The notes: generated by a model from the letters alone, not told the origin. A DNA stretch of 64,000 nucleotides from Mytilus galloprovincialis (GCF_965363235.1 NC_134851.1:33632321-33696320); one strand, 5' to 3'; positions 23,796-34,330 are shown, counted from the stretch's first letter. Program-made: numbers and translations.

Positions 23796-24669
23796 CGCAA
23801 AATTTTTATAAACTTTATAAAAGGTGTATCTTTTCCTGCAGAGAGTCGATCATATGCATTCTAGCATTGTCCATTACAAATGTAAAAACATAACGATCGT
23901 CTAAGATCAACCAATTACTGATAAAAACATGAAGTTGTAGCTTTGACTGTGAGATATTTTTTACATGTATTTCAGATAAAAAAAAATGATTTGTTTTCAT
24001 GAATGGCAGATGAAGCGTTCTGTATACTGATATGTATAGTTTTTTATGTAGCTTCAGACATTATTACAAAAACTGACGGTATGTGAATATAGCTAGTTGG
24101 ACATTCTTGTGGAAAAAAAAATTAAATAAAAAATTTATAATAAGATAGTTTAAAGATTATGTTAACCATTTACATCATAAAAACACGTACCTAATTGTAT
24201 AGCTATGATATTCATCTATACACCACGTATTAGATTTGAGCGAGAGAAATTTGTGTATTATTGAATAATTATTACACTAGAGTTTTCGCTATCACAAACT
24301 AGTCAAAACATTTACAAAATTTTATCATCGGTATAAGGAAATAATTCGTAAATATAACTCAACATGCAGACATCTTATACGTTCAGGTATTTCATTTAAT
24401 CTTTAATCTTTTGTGGTAATATTCTTTACAAAGCATACAAATGGCAGTATTCACCTCAAAAGCTTACAAAACCTTTAAACAGACTTATTAAGAAGGTATA
24501 TAGTTACGATACTGTTGTCATGTCATTAAAAATTGCATATTTTGGCTTTAATATTGCTTCACTTATAGGGTCTTTGCATCGGAACTAAACACATTTATTT
24601 AAGAAAAAAACAGTTCTTGGCATGACACGGGTTATGTTCTTCTCATTTATGTTATGATAGTATGATACT

Positions 24670-25245
24670 AAACCCCTAACGGGAGGGATTATGCCTGATA
24701 TTCATATGATGAAGACATAATCTTTCAATCAGTTTTAGTGAGGTCTGGAGCTGGCATGTCAGTTAACTGCTAGTAGTCTGTTGTTAGTTATGTATCATTG
24801 TCATTTTATTTATTTTCTTTTGTTCTACTTTTGACATCGGACTCAGACTTCACTAGAACGGAATGTTAATGTGCGTATTAATATGTGTTTACTTTTCTAA
24901 ATTGGCTAGAGGTATAGGGGAGGGTTGAGATCTCATAAACATGTTTAACCCCTGGCGCAATTTTGCGCCTGTCCCAAGTCAGGAGCCTATGACCTTTGTT
25001 AGTCTTGTATGATTTTCAATTTAGTTTCTTGTGTATAATTCGGAGTTAAGTGCGACGTCCATTATCTTTGTACTAGTATACATATTTTTAGGGGCCAGCT
25101 GAAGGACACATACGGGTACGGGAATGCTCGCTACATTGAAGACCAATTGGTGGTCTTCGGCTGTTGTCTGCTCTATGGTCGGGTTGTTGTCGCTTTGACA
25201 CGTTCCCCATTTCCTTTCTCAATTTTATTGTATAGGTTAACAAAT
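24670..25245 (+). repeat. dispersed mussel repeat family R3, longest copy
   Basis: CCCCTAACGGGAGGGATTAT, CATGTCAGTTAACTGCTAG, TTTTGACATCGGACTCAGAC, CATGTTTAACCCCTGGCGC, GCGCCTGTCCCAAGTCAGGA, TAGGGGCCAGCTGAAGGAC, CATTGAAGACCAATTGGTGG, CTCAATTTTATT. A repeat commonly met in mussel genomic and cDNA sequence. Partial copies are at 23166 (+) and 30698 (-). Confidence 0.75.
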
Positions 25246-25492
25246 TAAACAAAATTATACTGCCGTCAGGTTTACCCTTCAACTCGTAATTTTATTGTAA
25301 ATCAAATAAAAAATAAAGAAGTATCAATTTCAACTTATTTTGGGATATCACAGAAGTACACATATGGACAGGTAATAATAAGTGATAATGTGAGAGAATA
25401 AACTTATTATGGATACCAGGATTTATTTTAATTGACCACATGATCGTCAAAGTGTAATGCAGACGACTACAATGATGTTTCAATCGATCTCA

Positions 25493-25558
25493 ATGATGTA
25501 CGCTCTAGTCATAATATTTTCAGTGGTCTTTTTTCATATTTTAAGAGCTGATACACTA
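25493..25558 (+). other. possible signal-peptide exon of gene C
   Basis: Two in-frame ATGs open MMYALVIIFSVVFFHILRAD, a good signal peptide with a plausible A-D cleavage, about 830 bp before the first Ig exon. The only usable donor (CTA|GTAATG) is phase 0, whereas the Ig exon at 26390 needs phase 1. Either a small exon is missed or this frame is chance in AT-rich DNA. Confidence 0.3.
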
Positions 25559-26129
25559 GTAATGTTAAAGGATTGAACTAAATGACTCAAAGGATATAAT
25601 TATCAAAATTTGTTTAGAAAAATAGTTTCTTCCTGAAATTATTTTAAATTGCTTTAAATTGTTTATGCGGATAAACGAGAATACGGAATGCTCATGATAT
25701 ATTACAAGATAGTATGAAACAAGTCTTGAATTTTATTTCACGAACATTACGTTTACAGAATTTAGAAACTAAAGCACTTTTTAACATGGTTTAACATGAC
25801 CTGATTGTATGTAACTACTTCGTAAACGAGCTAAGATCTTATTGTCAATAAGACAATTTTCAAAATTACACTTCCCAGTGCATTTACCGTGTACTCATTG
25901 TATTCTTATGAATTTATATTGGATCAAGCTTCTCGTCTATCATAATTAAAAGTGTGTTCTGGGAATCTATATAATAAAAGATGTGATAGTTTTCCTAGAA
26001 ATGAGCACCTAACCAACTTAGCCACTGATTTCGTAAAATTAGATATCAGATTTTATTACTCCGTTACTACATTATACACATGATAAAATATGTTATGTTC
26101 GAAATGTGTCTGTCCCTAAAAAGGATACT

Positions 26130-26310
26130 TTTACTTCATGTTTGTCGTTGTCTATGTTATGTGTGTACATAAACTAGGTTGTTACGTATTTATTGTTTGA
26201 GTTGTGTTACATTTAGTCATGTCGAGACCTCCTAACCATGTAGCTCACTATACAGTATTGGTTTTGCTAATTGTTGAAGTACGCACTGTGAACCATATTT
26301 AGTCTCTGGT
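26130..26310 (+). repeat. dispersed repeat family R4, worn copy
   Basis: TTTGTCGTTGTCTATGTTAT, GTTTGAGTTGTGTTACATTT, TAGCTCACTATACAGTATTG, GCTAATTGTTGAAGTACGC. Same word order as 16955-17165. Short hydrophobic frames in it are therefore suspect. Confidence 0.5.
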
Positions 26311-26389
26311 GTAGGGTTTCTGCTTAGAAAATAAATTACTATGTTTTTTATACGTTAACATAACAATATCGGATACAAATTGGTTGCAG

Positions 26390-26710
26390 GTCTTATTTCC
26401 TGGGAGCTGAATACGAAGCCTGCAGTATTTGGAAAAGACGTTCAACTGTCGTGTCATCTCACATCTAGCGGTCCTTGTTGTAGTGATTATACTCGAAAAT
26501 GGGCAAAAGGATGGAAGTACAACTTAGCAATAATTAATGGTGTTTCTCTGAATATATTAAAATACAGTGAAACTTTAAACAATTCTGCAAATACCGCTAT
26601 CCTAACAATAAGAACATTCCAGGAAGATGATGTAAACATACCTTATGAATGCACGTATGGGTTTCATACTTTCAGTAAAGTATTGAACATAACAGAGGAG
26701 AATTTTGAAT
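26390..26710 (+). CDS. gene C exon: first Ig domain
   Basis: 321 nt, acceptor AATTGGTTGCAG, donor T|GTAAGT, phase 1 to 1. ISWELNTKPAVFGKDVQLSC gives the first Cys; SGPCCSDYTRKWAKGW has a Cys pair and the core Trp; TAILTIRTFQEDDVNIPYEC gives the E strand and the second Cys. The end, TYGFHTFSKVLNI, is the G strand. The F-strand motif lacks the usual Gly before Tyr. Several N-glycosylation sites. Confidence 0.88.
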
Positions 26711-29700
26711 GTAAGTTAGTATGTCAATTAAAAGAAAATATATTTTAGAATGTATAGTGCGTATTGATTTCATATTAAATACTAGAGAACAAATACGATG
26801 TTATCATCTCCAAGTTTTACTCCTGTTAAGGTTGCATACATTATCTCAAACGTTTCAAGTAAACAATAAATCTGCATTATGTATATATAATTTATGTAAC
26901 GCTTCCAAACGTGTTCATTTCCCCTAAATTATTCCGATAAATCTAATCGTGACTATGACACGGTTTAACATTTATTAAAGGATAGTCGCTTTTTGACAGT
27001 TCAGTGGTGATGTCACATGGTTTATTTGACACGTGTATGGGAATGGACACTTTTGGGGTTGTTACATTAATGAATATTATAAAGGCATAATAGCTTATTG
27101 TCTTAAATTTTTCGATGGTTATCAGTACAATGAGTGCAATACCCATGTAATATGCCGCATGTCATTCAACCGGTAGACATTAGAAGCGATTTGAATACAC
27201 TGTTTTACCCGTTTTACAACCGGTGCGTTTCAAAATTTGAAAATGACTTTAATTTGTTTTAATTATTCCTAAGTGAAAATAACTGTTTGGAAATTTCGTG
27301 CTTCTATGCTTTTCTTAATTTACATTGATTCACAACCCTAAATGCCAAACATTTGAAATCCCAGAGTATATTATAGTATATATAAATGATAAGCTATCTA
27401 GAAAACAGCACAAGATGCCAGTTTACTGGAAGTGTTAATCTTAAAGTGTTATATATTTTTAGTTCATAACATATATATAAATAAAGAAAAGTATCCTATC
27501 AATACTATTTAAATCGAAACAAAAGCTACTCACCTAGTATAGTTTTAATATTTCTTTATCAAATGTAAAGTTAAGCAAAATACAAAATGTAAGATTTGTT
27601 TCCGGTCATTTGTGAAAATGCATCGTAATGCTTGTACATTCAAACACACGTCTTTTTTTCACAGACCATCCTTTGGAAGACCTTCCAATTAATTCAACTT
27701 CATACGAAAGATATATGGAAGCAAATATAACACTAGATAAAGTATATCCTACTCCAGAATGTAACTTCACGGATTGGGTGAGTTCTTTAAAATATCTGCA
27801 CAGCATGTTTTCAAGTGTTTAAGATAATACCAATCAACTGACTTAACATAGTTATTGAATAAATACTGTTAGCATCTTTTCCTTAATACATCACACTATA
27901 CCTTAAACATAACAAAACAATGCTAATCCCTTTTTTTGTGTAAATCATGATATACGAATTAATTTCATGCTGTAACTAAAGATTCAATCAGTATTGTTTG
28001 CTGATCTTCTAATGACAAATATTGCAGGCATATACAAGGCAAGACAAAATGAGAATGAAAAGTTTAGGGTCCTTGATATTGAATAGACACAACTTCAGCA
28101 CCAATATGTATGCAAGGCGTTTACTGCGGGTCGGTATTATCCAAACAGTGACCATATTTTTATTACCCAGTCACCTTGAGGTTAATTAGGTTATTATTTT
28201 GATCAAAGTCAATAATAATTCGGGGAAAATTCGTTTACATGACCCACAAGTAAGTGTGTGCTATATCACCCTAAAAAGGGAAAGGGTTGTCCTTTGGAAT
28301 TTGATGTCAGACTGAGTTCTGAGAACAACTTGATAAATGGGTACACATTTGTTTTACATTTGTTCAGAATTAGTTTCTTTTTTTCTGTTTAAATTACAGG
28401 GAAGAGATTTGAAACAAAACATCACCGTCACCAATAAACGCAACGGGCTCTTCTACACATCAAACATTTACCTTCTTTACGAGAACATTGATAGATGCAA
28501 TAGACATGATAGACCTGTTGCAGTCATTTGTTCAGTTGGAGAAACATCTTTTACAGTCGTTAACAATACTGTGAAATGCCCAGACGGTATTACTTTCTTA
28601 CTTTCCCCTAGTTTTTGAGCATCATATGTAAATATATTGGTAAATTATAAATATATTAAAAATAAGATTTAAGAAACGAGTATGTTCTAATGTGTTTCTT
28701 TTAATTCGGCTACATTTAAAGTTAAAACTGTTTCCGAACGGATTTGTTTTTTATTTGATTAATTTTTCCTTTGATAAATTTTAATAATCATTTATTTTGG
28801 TCTCTTATAACAGACCTTCTTCAGGGAAAGTGTTTAGATGCTATATATACGGAAACTTTGGATATTTGATTTAATATTACATGTTCTCCTTGAGAAACAA
28901 AACCATGTACATTACGGAAACAGAGTGTATATACTGATCGAACGGATTACTACTTACACCAATAGCGTAGTTTACAAGCGGACTTGTGTCTGTAATATTT
29001 TGATTCACAGAAACGCAGATACAGCTCATGTCAATTTGTAAATTGTACAACACTAAATAAACTCATCATAGATACCAGGACTAAATATTATATATACGCC
29101 AGACGCGCGTTTCGTCTACAACTGACTCATCCGTGACGCTCGAATCCAAAAAAGTGTAAAAAAGCCAAATAAAGTTCAAAGTTGAAGAGCATTGCGATCC
29201 AAAATTCATAAAAGTGTTGCCAAATACAGCTAAGGTAATCTATGCCTAAGGTAGAACATGTAGAAAAGCCGTAGTATTTCAAAAAATTCAGAATTTTGTA
29301 AACAGTTAATTTATAAATATAACAGTATCAATGATAAACGTTACATTTAGGATTTTGGCATGATAATCTTATATTGCTATATGTTCATTTTTCCAACAAC
29401 GAGAATAATTCCTATGTGGTTGTCAATTGTCAAGAAGTTCTCACATTTCAACCTTAAGTTTTGTATTAATAAAACAATCTGAACTCACCTAAGATTTTGT
29501 GATATTAACTTTTGACTTAATCAAATGCCTTAAAGTATTAGTATGACGAATTCTAATAAATTCTTAGGCTAAATGTGTCAATATGTTACGAATGAACGTC
29601 GATGAGCCTTTGGTGTGATTTTATGTCCCTGTTATTGTAGTTGAATACAAATGCAATGCATACCCTGAAGTTGAGTGTACTCCAGAGATCATAGATACCA

Positions 29701-32464
29701 GGACTAAATTTAATATACGCCAGACGCGCGTTTCGTCTACAAAAGACTCATCAGTGACGCTCGAATCAAAAAAAGTTCAAAAGGCCAAATAAAGTTGAAG
29801 AGCATCGAGGACCAATATTCCTAAAAGTTTGGCCAACTACAGCTAAGGTAATCTATGCCTTAGGTAGAAAAGCCTTAGTATTTCAAAAAAATACAAAAAT
29901 TTGTAAACAGTAAATTTATAAATATAACAATATCAATGACAATTCATGTCAGCACAAAAAGTGCTGACTACTGGGCTTGTGGTACCCTCGGGGAAATTAA
30001 TCTCCACCAGCATAGACCCAGTGGTTGTAAATAAATTCATCATAGATACCAGGACTACTGAGACATTGTCTTCTTGTTTTGAGTGCTTGTCACCAGGAAA
30101 ATACGAATAATAGCAGGACAACCAAATTGTCAACACTCGTAATATACTTTATACAGGGTGAATATCACATCTTACAAATACCAACTTCTTCATACATTGT
30201 AGGTTACGCATCACTAGATAATATAAATCGTGTCCCATAGGCCAGGATTTCAGCAAATATTAGTGTCATTTCTACCACGCCATCTGTAGACTTACACAAG
30301 ATTGTCCATTCCAATTTCCACCTTACATGCAAAAAAATTTTACGATCAAATTTGAAAAGCTTATGCACTGGGCAGCTTTTTTTTTTATGTTTCGTACTCC
30401 AAAATTTTGCAAAAAAGTTCTTTTTTAAATCATAAATGAATTAAAATATTTCATATTCTCACTAACATTATATTATGATTAACTGAAAAGAGACACCATT
30501 TTGCAGACAAACCTGAATCTTCCAGTAAGAAATACCTTCCATTTTGGGCAGTCGTGATAGCATCTGGATGTGCAGGATTAGTTATACTTGCTTGCATTTC
30601 TATTGTATATTTGACGCTTTGTAAGTATATTGTTAGTTCATTAAAAAAAATAACGAGTTTGATTCTGAAAATGTTGGTTTTTCACTAATTGCATGTAAAA
30701 TTGAGAATGGAAATGGGGAATGTGTCAAATAGACAACAACCCGACCATATAAAAAAACAATAATAACAGCAGAAGGTCACCAACAGGTCTTCAATGTAGC
30801 GAGAAATTCCCGCACCTGGAGGCGTCCTTCAGCTAGCCCCTAAACAAATATATACTAGTTCAGTGATAATGAACGCCATACTACTGATGTAGTCTTTTTT
30901 TGTAGAGGCTATGGTTAATGTTTATCAATTATACAAATTATGGAAAAAGTCGTTGAACTAAGCAAGTTATATTTTTCTAACTTTCTTCCTAACATACGTC
31001 GGTTGTTTTGTATTTGTTATACTTTATGGTTTGTTTTCTCATATTAAGAATAATATATGCTGCTCACTATGCAAAGGAATTGTCTCCTCTAATGTTCTAC
31101 CTTAAGGATCGTGTATAACAAACTATTATTATGCGAATACTATATTGGAAGTTAGACGTCTAGCCGACTCAGAAAAAAGGAAAAGGAAATGTTGTTTTTT
31201 TGTCGTTTAGCTTTGCGTGAAATTGTACCGAAGAGCATGATCTTCACTATTTTTTTTTTGTCTCTGTGAGGATTCGAACTCGACCCATGGCTTAACATCT
31301 GTGTATAAAGTCAACACTATAACAAACTCACCTACCTTATACGATTATGGCTGGCTAAAGGTCTACTACTCATTATTTGTTTTGTCTGTGCGTTCATACC
31401 AATCCAACATTTTACGTTTAAACCAATTAATGATTTGATAATCATAATAAATCAATTTAAACTATTTTTTTCCACATATCTAGGGAACTATAGGCGTACT
31501 CGTAATGCTTCATCTTCAAGTCAAGAACAGGATAATGCTGGTAATATATATTTAACTACAATAATCGCAGATTGTGAAAACACAATCCACAACATTCGTG
31601 TAACAGAATATTTTTTAGACAAAGCGGTGTGCTTTAGAATAAATGTTACAAAGAGAATTTTTGTATAGTTAGATATTTACAGCCGACTGTACGATATAGG
31701 GTTTTCTCGTTGTTTAAGACCACATGATTGCCTATAATTGATAACATTCACTTCGTGTGAAATTTGGTGCAAAGTAGTCTCATTAAAAATCATATAAAAT
31801 ATCCTTATTTTCCGTTGAGATGTTATTATAAAAAATCATATTGAAATAACCAAATCGTAGTAGATTGATGTTTTTGTCAGAATCTTATATAGAATAATAA
31901 ATGTACATTATCCTAATACATTTTTGAGACCTCTTTTTGTGGGCTGAACTGGTTTACAGAATCGGCCCTTTTCTCCTTTCCTATAGTAAGTTCCTCGGAT
32001 TTTGTTTCTATCTTTATAAACACAACTGATGAATATTTTTATATGCTTTTGGCACAAAGTTAATAATGGTTTTACTGATAATGGAGCACATGTGATCATT
32101 CCCGATTTTTTGTATTATTCTAATGTTGCTCAGAAAGACTGAAGCTTGCTGTGAAGTGTTTTGTAGATTGTTTTTGTTTTGTTTTGTAGTTTTTCTCTCT
32201 TTTTTGTGATGGCATTATTCTATGAATTTTCTCCGACTTTTAACTTTGGTTATGCCTTTGGTATAATCTACTCTACATCCTTTGTACATAATGCATGATT
32301 GCAGCAAACACTATCATTAAATTGCCTGATTAGAATAAAACTGATGACTGTGTAATAATCAAATACACTAGTAGTTTTTCATTGCAGATGCTATGAGTGA
32401 TTTTGCAAACGACTCACTTTTGATACAACATTGTTCATCTGTAATACAAGATGAAAGTATCTGA
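26390..32464 (+). CDS. gene C: small Ig-type membrane receptor, 5' end missing
   Basis: Coding exons: 26390-26710, 27665-27777, 28400-28586, 30507-30620, 31484-31540, 32388-32464. Phases run 1-1, 1-0, 0-1, 1-1, 1-1, 1-stop and agree at every junction; 869 nt give 288 residues without the signal peptide. Layout: one Ig domain; a second, less canonical Ig-like domain built from two exons; a short stalk; one membrane segment; a cytoplasmic tail of about 45 residues with a single tyrosine next to the membrane (WNYRRT) and no ITIM or ITAM. The first domain plus the KVYPTPECNF region matches a receptor type I associate with bivalves and other molluscs, where it is expanded; ligand and role are unknown to me. 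Gene C is head-to-head with gene A. A poly(A)-type AATAAA lies at 32773-32778. The first exon is not placed. Confidence 0.82.
26711..27664 (+). other. gene C intron
   Basis: AT-rich; no exon or repeat recognised. A minus-strand frame at 26943-27146 has no splice support. Confidence 0.5.
27665..27777 (+). CDS. gene C exon: first half of second Ig-like domain
   Basis: 113 nt, acceptor TTTTTTTCACAG, donor TGG|GTGAGT, phase 1 to 0. The junction codon T|AC gives Tyr. The sequence HPLEDLPINSTSYERYMEAN leads to ITLDKVYPTPECNFTDW, a B-strand with Cys. The phase-0 exit splits the domain, unlike the single-exon Ig domains of gene A. Confidence 0.82.
27778..28399 (+). other. gene C intron
   Basis: 622 bp with a good pyrimidine tract before the next acceptor. 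No other feature seen. Confidence 0.6.
28400..28586 (+). CDS. gene C exon: second half of second Ig-like domain
   Basis: 187 nt, acceptor TTTAAATTACAG, donor G|GTATTA, phase 0 to 1. GRDLKQNITVTNKRNGLFY, then YLLYENIDRC, DRPVAVICSVGE, then TVVNNTVKCP. Four-cysteine pattern with the preceding exon; the VICSV Cys is the likely partner of PEC in the upstream exon. Confidence 0.82.
29054..29385 (-). repeat. hammerhead-bearing dispersed repeat, copy 2
   Basis: Begins AATAAACTCATCATAGATACC and runs, collinear with copy 3, through AAGTTGAAGAGCATTG, AGCTAAGGTAATCTATGCC, AGCCGTAGTATTTCAAAAA and ATAACAGTATCAATGA. It sits in a gene C intron with the ribozyme antisense to gene C. Confidence 0.8.
29096..29140 (-). 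ncRNA. hammerhead ribozyme motif, copy 2, core mutated
   Basis: Same layout as copy 3, but the minus-strand core reads CGGATGA instead of CTGATGA, a change at plus-strand base 29132. Stem II GTC...GAC, GAAA, stem III ACGC/GCGT, cleavage residue C and stem I are kept. The U-to-G core change should abolish or strongly reduce activity. Confidence 0.75.
29688..30035 (-). repeat. hammerhead-bearing dispersed repeat, copy 3, near-complete monomer
   Basis: About 345 bp, starting CATAGATACCAGGACTAAAT. The next ATTCATCATAGATACCAGGACT begins at 30029, as if a second unit started and then stopped. Body words match copy 2. The spacing suggests a monomer of about 345 bp inserted as more than one unit length. 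Confidence 0.75.
29717..29761 (-). ncRNA. hammerhead ribozyme motif, copy 3, intact
   Basis: Minus strand: CTGATGA (29754-29748), stem II GTCT/AGAC with loop TTTGT, GAAA, stem III ACGC/GCGT, cleavage residue C (29723). Stem I pairs GCGTCA with TGGCGT through two G-U pairs. All conserved core bases are present. Predicted cleavage is between 29723 and 29722. Confidence 0.82.
30507..30620 (+). CDS. gene C exon: stalk and membrane segment
   Basis: 114 nt, acceptor ACCATTTTGCAG, donor T|GTAAGT, phase 1 to 1. KPESSSKKYLPFWAVVIASG, then a hydrophobic run (CAGLVILACISIVYLTL). Too short to stand out as a frame; the phase and the neighbouring exons support it. Confidence 0.85.
30698..30875 (-). repeat. 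dispersed repeat family R3, inverted 3' end
   Basis: AAAATTGAGAATGGAAATGG, GTGTCAAATAGACAACAACC, GGTCTTCAATGTAGCGAGAA, CCTTCAGCTAGCCCCTAAAC: the reverse complement of the end of the 24670-25245 copy. Confidence 0.75.
31262..31345 (-). mobile_element. tRNA-like SINE head
   Basis: On the minus strand a B-box GAGTTCGAATCCTC (31281-31268) follows an A-box-like TAGGTGAGTTTGTTATAG at a tRNA-like distance. No CCA end or full cloverleaf is evident, so it is more likely a SINE or tRNA pseudogene than a working tRNA. Confidence 0.5.
31484..31540 (+). CDS. gene C exon: start of cytoplasmic tail
   Basis: 57 nt, acceptor TTCCACATATCTAG, donor G|GTAATA, phase 1 to 1. The junction gives Trp, then NYRRTRNASSSSQEQDNA: basic stop-transfer residues and a serine run. 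The Tyr here is the only one in the tail. Confidence 0.78.
31541..32387 (+). other. gene C intron
   Basis: AT-rich, no repeat or exon recognised; minus-strand frame 31908-32099 unsupported. Confidence 0.5.
32388..32464 (+). CDS. gene C terminal coding exon
   Basis: Acceptor GTAGTTTTTCATTGCAG, phase 1. Gives DAMSDFANDSLLIQHCSSVIQDESI and a TGA stop (32462-32464). Acidic tail end without tyrosine. The long minus-strand frame across this stretch is its shadow. Confidence 0.72.
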
Positions 32465-33327
32465 AAATTGTCTGTCAATGTACATATTTGTTGATTGATA
32501 AACGGATCGAACAAAACAGAGTATTGACCAGTGCATACAAAAATTCTGTTGATATTTGACAATGGCACTGACATTTGTAGGTGTAATAATGTAACATTGC
32601 ACTGTTTGTTATTTACGATTCTTTCTTTGTGTAAATATATATGTGGTCGTTAATCTGATCTGACTTTTTATTTGCACAACCGATGAAAGAGAAGGAAAGG
32701 CCATTGTTGGCCGTTTGTGAATTGATACACTAAGATATATGTACTAACTGCACTTTGGTCTAAATATTTGAAAATAAAAATAACAGTTAAGTGCAGTTGG
32801 AAGCAAATGCTTCAATGACATCATGTTACCCTGTGGGTAACTTATTGACTTTTTTTCGTTCCACTATATTTGTAAATATTTGAACCAATGAACAGTTTTT
32901 AGGCAGGAACCAACTCACTAACACGGTTGAAGTTCTGTTGTTTGAAAAAAACGACAATGATAAAAATAAGTACAATGTAACGATGGTGGTGCATTGCGAA
33001 TAGATTGAGAAAAAAACTGACATTGGATCGTTGAAAGAATTAATTTATGTTTCTGAAAATTAGTTATCCCATTGACAATCATTCGTCATCCTCTAATCTT
33101 AAAGATCAGAAAATAAAATTCGTTTGCTATAAACAAAAAAAATTCTTTTATTGATAGAAGACAGTTCTACACTGTTATCTCAATGATGACGTATTTTGCT
33201 TGTGTAATTGTGTTGCAAACCTTTATAAAAATAATCCAAAATTCGCAAATGAAAATTATTATCTTTCTTATTTCATATAATACAAAATAATTCTCAAAAA
33301 TGATTATCATAATACATAAAAACAAAA
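32465..33327 (+). other. gene C 3' UTR and intergenic
   Basis: AATAAA at 32773-32778 is a plausible poly(A) signal about 310 bp after the stop. Nothing else recognised. Confidence 0.5.
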
Positions 33328-33503
33328 GCCCCGGTCACACCTGAAAGGATAGCGCGAACGGACGATGCACGGACCACTTTTTTTCAATCTGTTCATGTCC
33401 GTTAGACGTCCGTTCTTATTCGTTAGACGTTCGTTGTATGTCCGGTTTTTTTTTTCATCCGTTAGTCGTCTATTCGTTCTTTCTAGTAAGGTGTGACCAC
33501 AGC
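33328..33503. mobile_element. MITE with GCCCCGGTCACACCT ends
   Basis: Left terminal AGCCCCGGTCACACCT and right AAGGTGTGACCACAGCT are imperfect inverted repeats about 175 bp apart. The interior has repeated CCGTTAGACGTCCGTT-type words. No coding capacity. Confidence 0.7.
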
Positions 33504-33859
33504 TACATTTATTATTCATATATTGATTTATATTGTTTTTTGTATAAACTTCTAGATTGTTAAAGTGACATCAAATAGATAGATAATTATGATTCATTTA
33601 ACATTATAATCATACTAAGTGAAGGATATTTCTTTTATCCGAAACATAATTTTAAAATAATAACATTTAATGTTTCCTATTTTTAAATTGTATTGTCTTG
33701 TACACTTTTTAGGCATTCATGTAATTTATTTATTGTGTTCATGCATGTATCCAAAACATTTTGAAACATGAGATGTCATACCAATATTTTAATGTTTCAA
33801 AATAATAGTATTATCCTTCTGATTATAGTAGTATTGTTATTACAAGTTGTGTTGATTTT
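33504..33859. other. non-coding stretch
   Basis: AT-rich, nothing recognised. Confidence 0.4.
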
Positions 33860-34330
33860 TTGTTTTCATTCCATTCTTACATGTCTTTATAATATAAAGA
33901 ATGGTTATTTCCCTAAATTCTCAGAAAAATATCAGGAACTGTTACAGCAGATCAATATGTTTTTTATGTCTCTAATCGAAAAGTGTACAGCAAACAAACT
34001 TACTTGTACATATGTTTTTGTAGATTTTAGGAAATCTTTTGATTCTGCGGTTCATGAAGCCTAGCTGTTAAACGCCAAAACATTGAAATAAGGGTGTTCT
34101 ATTCATAAAAAATTTAAAAACGTGTATACTTTTTTTCTGTTTTACAAGTTAGATAAGATGATAAATTAACATATAAACGTAAAGCTCTAGTAAATTTAAA
34201 GTTGGGCAGGGGAATAATCTAAGACCCAATCTTTTCAAGATAGTTGTCAATGATTTGCTGTGTATATTTGATGATAACTGTGTACCAGCTGAAATATGAA
34301 TTTCAAAAAATTATGCTATGCGTCTTCCGA
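33860..34330 (+). pseudogene. non-LTR retrotransposon reverse transcriptase fragment, broken
   Basis: Two blocks of a LINE reverse transcriptase in different frames. The first contains YNIKNGYFPKFSEK and then TCTYVFVDFRKSFDSAVHEA, the catalytic A region with F-V-D-F-x-K-x-F-D. The second, after stops and a frame change, reads VGQGNNLRPNLFKIVVNDLL (34203-34263), the G-x-x-Q-G-x-x-L-x-P-x-L-F block. The text between GYFPKFSEK and the catalytic block is shorter than in intact elements, so a deletion is likely. No Y-A-D-D box is legible afterwards. This is a dead copy of a CR1/Jockey-like or related LINE; I cannot name the clade from the sequence. Confidence 0.75.

Larger units (their letters stand above)
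19767..26389. other. divergent intergenic region between genes A and C
   Basis: Must hold the promoters of gene A (-) and gene C (+), but no TATA-type signal stands out. Repeat copies listed separately fill much of it: 19850-19945, 20391-20815, 21475-21565, 22905-23045, 23166-23795, 24670-25245, 26130-26310. The stretches 20820-21470, 21570-22900, 23800-24665 and 25250-26130 show nothing beyond a possible signal-peptide exon at 25493. Confidence 0.5.
28587..30506 (+). other. gene C intron with two hammerhead repeats
   Basis: 1.9 kb. Contains repeat copies at 29054-29385 and 29688-30035 and a partial repeat start at 30027-30055. The frame at 28838-29041 has no support. Confidence 0.6.
30621..31483 (+). 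other. gene C intron with repeat R3 (-) and a tRNA-like head
   Basis: Holds 30698-30875 and 31262-31345, listed separately. Otherwise nothing seen. Confidence 0.55.

Noticed and set aside
25088..25282. Minus-strand frame with KLRKEMGNVSKRQQPDHRADN, and its relative at 23103-23366
   Set aside because: Both are the same dispersed repeat (family R3) read in reverse; the peptide match reflects repeat identity, not a gene.
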